Below, piece after piece: positions 60,584 through 64,000 of a DNA stretch of 64,000 bases. The notes under the pieces are model-generated. The model had not been told where the DNA came from, searched no databases, and saw only the letters and a program-made list of their open reading frames with translations. This DNA is from Pantoea piersonii (lineage in GTDB: Bacteria; Pseudomonadota; Gammaproteobacteria; Enterobacterales; Enterobacteriaceae), in NCBI RefSeq assembly GCF_003612015.1, contig NZ_RARB01000001.1:496001-560000 (forward strand), given 5' to 3'. The translations under genes were made by a program, and so were the position numbers. The stretch's first letter is position 1. Each line of letters opens with the position of its first letter.

Positions 60584-61669
60584 ATGACGCAGATTTATAA
60601 TTTTAGTTCCGGTCCAGCGATGCTGCCGGTTGAAGTGCTCCGTCGTGCAGAACAAGAACTGACAAACTGGCACGGTCTGGGGACCTCCGTCATGGAGATC
60701 AGCCATCGCAGCAAAGAGTTTATCAAGGTAGCGGAAGAGGCGGAGCAGGACTTGCGCGATCTTCTGAAAATCCCGGCCAACTACAAAGTTTTATTCTGTC
60801 ACGGCGGCGCGCGCGCGCAGTTTGCCGCCGTACCGGGCAATTTGCTGGGCGAGGCCACCACGGCAGATTATATCGACGGCGGCTATTGGGCGCACAGCGC
60901 TATTAAAGAAGCGGAAAAGTATTGCACGCCGCGCGTCCTGGATGTCAAAACCACGCGTGACGGCAAGCGCGCAATTCTGCCGATGAGCCAGTGGGAGCTA
61001 AGCAGCGACGCCGCCTATGTGCACTACTGCCCGAACGAAACTATTGACGGCATCGCGATTGATGAGCAGCCCGATTTTGGCGATAAGATCGTCGTTGCCG
61101 ACCTCTCCTCGACTATTCTGTCGCGTCCGCTGGACATTAACCGTTACGGCGTGATCTATGCCGGCGCGCAAAAGAACATCGGCCCGGCGGGTTTGACCAT
61201 TGTTATCGTCCGTGACGATCTGCTGGGCAAAGCCCAACGGTCCGTTCCTTCTGTCCTCGATTATCAGGTGCTGGCGGAGAACGACTCCATGTTTAATACG
61301 CCGCCGACCTTTGCCTGGTATCTCTCCGGCCTGGTGTTTAAATGGCTGAAAGAGAAGGGCGGCGTAGCCGAGATCGACAAAATCAATCAGGCTAAAGCGG
61401 ATCTGCTCTACGGCCTGATCGATAGCAATCCCTTTTACCGTAATGATGTCGCGGTGGAAAACCGTTCACGCATGAACGTGCCTTTCCAGCTGGCAGACGC
61501 CGCGCTGGATAAACTCTTCCTGGAAGAGTCGTTCAATGCGGGACTGCACGCCCTTAAGGGCCATCGCGTCGTAGGCGGCATGCGCGCATCGATCTACAAT
61601 GCGATGCCGCTGGAAGGCGTTAAAACGCTGACCGACTTTATGGCTGACTTCGCACGCCGCCACGGTTAA
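60584..61669 (+). CDS. serC: Phosphoserine aminotransferase SerC
   Basis: PLP enzyme of serine and pyridoxal phosphate biosynthesis, 361 residues from the ATG at 60584 ([19 protein letters not shown]), which has GAGGGA upstream; four upstream residues rejected. The PLP lysine is in [16 protein letters not shown] near residue 197, with [14 protein letters not shown] before it. [14 protein letters not shown] and SRMNVPFQL are family signatures. Followed by aroA, an arrangement linking serine and chorismate (and so enterobactin) synthesis. Confidence 0.97.
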   Translation: MTQIYNFSSGPAMLPVEVLRRAEQELTNWHGLGTSVMEISHRSKEFIKVAEEAEQDLRDLLKIPANYKVLFCHGGARAQFAAVPGNLLGEATTADYIDGGYWAHSAIKEAEKYCTPRVLDVKTTRDGKRAILPMSQWELSSDAAYVHYCPNETIDGIAIDEQPDFGDKIVVADLSSTILSRPLDINRYGVIYAGAQKNIGPAGLTIVIVRDDLLGKAQRSVPSVLDYQVLAENDSMFNTPPTFAWYLSGLVFKWLKEKGGVAEIDKINQAKADLLYGLIDSNPFYRNDVAVENRSRMNVPFQLADAALDKLFLEESFNAGLHALKGHRVVGGMRASIYNAMPLEGVKTLTDFMADFARRHG

Positions 61670-61707
61670 GCCTGAGCTGTAGCGTCGGCGCTTGCGCTGA
61701 TTTCAGA

Positions 61708-61736
61708 CCTCGCCTCGCGGCGGGGTTTTGTCCTTT
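61708..61736 (+). terminator. Weak terminator between serC and aroA
   Basis: Stem CCTCGCC / GGCGGGG (one G-U pair), TCGC loop and TTTTGTCCTTTT tail. serC-aroA is an operon in E. coli, so partial read-through is likely. Confidence 0.65.
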
Positions 61737-61755
61737 TCTGGAGATTTGGTTTCAC

Positions 61756-63042
61756 ATGCAGGACTCCCTGACCTTACAACCGATTGCACGCGTTGACGGC
61801 ACCGTTAACCTGCCGGGTTCAAAAAGCGTTTCTAACCGCGCGCTGCTGCTGGCTGCGCTGGCGAAAGGCACCACGCGCCTGACGAACCTGCTGGACAGTG
61901 ATGATATTAAACACATGCTGAATGCCCTGAAGGCGTTGGGCGTCGATTTCACCCTGTCCGCCGACCGCACTCAGTGCGAAGTGGTGGGACAGGCAGGCCC
62001 ACTGCGTGCCTCTCAGCCGCTGGAGCTGTTTCTCGGCAACGCCGGCACAGCGATGCGTCCGCTGGCGGCGGCGCTCTGTCTCGGCGAGCAGGATATCGTC
62101 CTGACCGGCGAGCCGCGCATGAAAGAGCGCCCAATCGGACATCTGGTAGACGCGCTCCGTCAGGGCGGCGCACAGATTGAGTATCTGGAGAACAGCGATT
62201 ACCCGCCGCTGCGCCTGAAAGGCGGGTTTACCGGTGGCGAAGTCAGCGTAGACGGCAGCGTCTCCAGCCAGTTTCTCACCGCGCTGCTGATGGCTGCGCC
62301 GCTGGCGGAGCGCGACACCCGGATCGTTATCAAAGGCGAGCTGGTATCGAAACCCTATATCGATATTACGCTGCATCTGATGCGCTGTTTCGGCGTCGAG
62401 GTCGAGAACCAGCATTATCAGCGCTTTATCATTAAAGGCCAGCAGCAGTATCTGTCGCCAGGCGACTATCTGGTGGAGGGCGACGCCTCGTCCGCCTCCT
62501 ATTTCCTGGCCGCAGGCGCAATTAAAGGCGGAACCGTGCGCGTCACCGGCATCGGCCGCGACAGCGTGCAGGGCGACATCCGCTTTGCCGACGTGCTGGA
62601 AAAAATGGGCGCGACCGTTGAGTGGGGCAGCGACTACATCGCCTGTACCGCCGGCGAGCTTCACGCTATCGATATGGATATGAACCATATTCCCGACGCC
62701 GCGATGACTATCGCGACCACGGCGCTGTTCGCTAAAGGCACGACACTGCTGCGCAACATTTACAACTGGCGCGTCAAAGAGACCGATCGCCTGGCCGCGA
62801 TGGCGACCGAGCTGCGCAAAGTGGGCGCAGAAGTGGAAGAGGGCCACGATTTTATCCGCATCACGCCACCGGAAAAATTGCGCCACGCAGAGATCGGCAC
62901 CTATAACGATCACCGCATGGCGATGTGCTTTTCTCTGGTCGCGCTCTCCGATACGCCGGTAACGATCCTCGATCCCGGCTGCACCGCGAAAACCTTCCCG
63001 GATTATTTCGATCAGCTGGCCAGAATCAGCCAGAACGCCTGA
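61756..63042 (+). CDS. aroA: 5-enolpyruvylshikimate-3-phosphate synthase AroA
   Basis: Sixth enzyme of the shikimate pathway: transfers enolpyruvyl from PEP to shikimate-3-phosphate. 428 residues in two inside-out alpha/beta domains. Substrate residues are in [22 protein letters not shown] (20-41), [16 protein letters not shown] (about 91-106), [22 protein letters not shown] and the C-terminal [16 protein letters not shown] and [10 protein letters not shown]. The [10 protein letters not shown] region has the class I (glyphosate-sensitive) Gly and Pro residues. Confidence 0.97.
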   Translation: MQDSLTLQPIARVDGTVNLPGSKSVSNRALLLAALAKGTTRLTNLLDSDDIKHMLNALKALGVDFTLSADRTQCEVVGQAGPLRASQPLELFLGNAGTAMRPLAAALCLGEQDIVLTGEPRMKERPIGHLVDALRQGGAQIEYLENSDYPPLRLKGGFTGGEVSVDGSVSSQFLTALLMAAPLAERDTRIVIKGELVSKPYIDITLHLMRCFGVEVENQHYQRFIIKGQQQYLSPGDYLVEGDASSASYFLAAGAIKGGTVRVTGIGRDSVQGDIRFADVLEKMGATVEWGSDYIACTAGELHAIDMDMNHIPDAAMTIATTALFAKGTTLLRNIYNWRVKETDRLAAMATELRKVGAEVEEGHDFIRITPPEKLRHAEIGTYNDHRMAMCFSLVALSDTPVTILDPGCTAKTFPDYFDQLARISQNA

Positions 63043-63051
63043 TCGACAGGG

Positions 63052-63076
63052 TGCCGGAGAAGGGGCTTCTCCGGCA
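63052..63076 (+). terminator. Terminator-like hairpin after aroA
   Basis: Eleven-base perfect stem TGCCGGAGAAG / CTTCTCCGGCA with a GGG loop, 9 bases past aroA. The tail TTCTCAC is only moderately T-rich. Confidence 0.7.
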
Positions 63077-63242
63077 TTCTCACTACTTCTGGCCTTAGCG
63101 GCCAAGAGATGTTCTGAATCTGCTGCAATTTACAGCGTTCTCTGCGCTAAAAGGTAACGTCATTAGTCTGGTCAGCGTATAATGCTTCCTGTTCTGAACA
63201 GCCTGAAGGCTGAACTATTTCGCGCAGCAACAGGAGAGAATA

Positions 63243-63923
63243 ATGACGGCAACTGCCCCGGTTATAACTGTCGATGGGCCTAGCGGCGCAGGCAAAGGCA
63301 CGTTGTGCAAAGCGATGGCGGAAGCATTGCAATGGCATCTGCTCGATTCAGGCGCTATCTATCGCGTTCTGGCGCTGGCTGCGCTGCATCATCAGGTGAG
63401 TATTGAGTCCGAAGAGGCGCTGGTGCCGCTGGCCGCCCATCTGGATGTGCGTTTCGTCTCGCAGCAGGGCGAACTGCAGGTGATCCTGGAGGGCGAAGAG
63501 GTTACGGGTGAAATCCGCACCCAGGAAGTCAGCAATACCGCCTCGCGCGTTGCCGCCTTTCCACGCGTGCGCGAAGCGCTGCTGCGTCGCCAGCGTGCGT
63601 TTCGCGATGAGCCTGGCTTAATCGCCGATGGCCGCGATATGGGTACCGTGGTTTTCCCCGACGCGCCGGTAAAAATTTTCCTCGACGCCAGCCCGGAAGA
63701 GCGCGCCCAGCGCCGTATGCTACAGTTGCAGGAGAGCGGCTTTAGTGTTAACTTTGATCGCCTTTTAGCCGAGATAAAAGAACGTGATGATCGCGATCGC
63801 AACCGCGCCATTGCGCCTTTAGTCCCCGCCGCCGATGCGCTGGTTCTGGATTCTACCCAGTTATCCATTGAGCAAGTCATTGATAAGGCGCTGGAATATG
63901 CCCGCACCAAGCTGGGCATTTAA
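63243..63923 (+). CDS. cmk: Cytidylate kinase
   Basis: Phosphorylates CMP and dCMP with ATP, 226 residues. P-loop GPSGAGKGT (about residues 12-20), CMP-binding insert with [19 protein letters not shown], and the [30 protein letters not shown] segment with the catalytic and LID residues. AGGAGAG precedes the ATG. In other enterobacteria rpsA follows; the window ends 77 bases after the stop, before any rpsA start. Confidence 0.97.
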   Translation: MTATAPVITVDGPSGAGKGTLCKAMAEALQWHLLDSGAIYRVLALAALHHQVSIESEEALVPLAAHLDVRFVSQQGELQVILEGEEVTGEIRTQEVSNTASRVAAFPRVREALLRRQRAFRDEPGLIADGRDMGTVVFPDAPVKIFLDASPEERAQRRMLQLQESGFSVNFDRLLAEIKERDDRDRNRAIAPLVPAADALVLDSTQLSIEQVIDKALEYARTKLGI

Positions 63924-64000
63924 TATTTTCGGCATACCGAATTGCAGTAACCCTGTGCCAGGGAAAGCGCGCAGGGCATGTGAAACAACCCCATCCGACA

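Noticed and set aside
61819..63105. Minus-strand open frame of 428 codons opposite aroA
   Set aside because: Same shadow effect; aroA is certain on the plus strand and the antisense product has no recognisable domain.

Overview
The window is a GC-rich, gene-dense stretch of an enterobacterial core chromosome. Gene content, order and orientation follow the Escherichia coli gsiA to cmk interval very closely (gsiABCD, rimO, yliI, dacC, ybjG, ybjL, ybjM, grxA, ybjC, nfsA, rimK, ybjN, potFGHI, ybjO, rlmC, artJ, artMQIP, ybjP, ybjQ, amiD, ltaE, poxB, lysO, ybjD, cspD, clpS, clpA, infA, aat, cydC, cydD, trxB, lrp, ftsK, lolA, rarA, serS, ycaD, pflA, pflB, focA, ycaO, serC, aroA, cmk). Protein divergence from E. 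coli and the loss or replacement of many E. coli genes (bssR, gstB, deoR, mdfA, hcp/hcr, aqpZ, macAB, serW tRNA, dmsABC, ycaP) point to another Enterobacterales family. Erwiniaceae (Pantoea/Mixta/Erwinia-like) is my best guess; this is inference from memory of family sequences, not a search.

Layout. 1-4311: glutathione importer GsiABCD (gsiA cut by the window edge) with a DUF4385 gene translationally coupled at its end. 4308-9334: rimO, a CynT-type carbonic anhydrase, a DUF3313 lipoprotein, a soluble PQQ sugar dehydrogenase and a HAD phosphatase. 9602-17215: PBP6, a PAP2 phosphatase, the sigma-E small RNA RybB, the YbjL transporter, YbjM, glutaredoxin 1, YbjC-NfsA-RimK and YbjN. 17599-22314: putrescine importer PotFGHI and YbjO. 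22364-27295: RlmC and the arginine uptake genes artJ and artPIQM. 27505-34990: YbjP, YbjQ, AmiD, threonine aldolase, pyruvate oxidase, the lysine exporter LysO and the OLD nuclease YbjD. 35072-43150: CspD, ClpS-ClpA, IF1, Aat, CydDC. 43289-52505: TrxB, Lrp, FtsK, LolA, RarA, SerS. 52810-58142: YcaD and the anaerobic pyruvate formate-lyase set PflA, PflB, FocA. 58512-63923: YcaO, SerC-AroA and CMP kinase, ending just upstream of where rpsA would be expected.

Functional links. Three genes modify or support ribosome modification (rimO and its accessory ycaO for S12, rimK for S6), and Aat, ClpS and ClpA form one N-degron pathway. The potF, artJ and artP upstream regions each carry ArgR-box-like dyads, suggesting shared arginine control of polyamine and arginine import. 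ftsK carries a consensus LexA box and focA an FNR-like site. No tRNA, rRNA, IS element, prophage, CRISPR array or defence island was seen.

I found no undescribed multi-gene system. The items most worth a second look are a pair of dispersed long palindromes (10834-10938 and 30352-30435), the near-perfect ArgR box upstream of potF, a tandem series of terminator-like hairpins between serS and ycaD, a hairpin in the lrp leader, and the DUF4385 gene fused by overlap to the glutathione importer operon.
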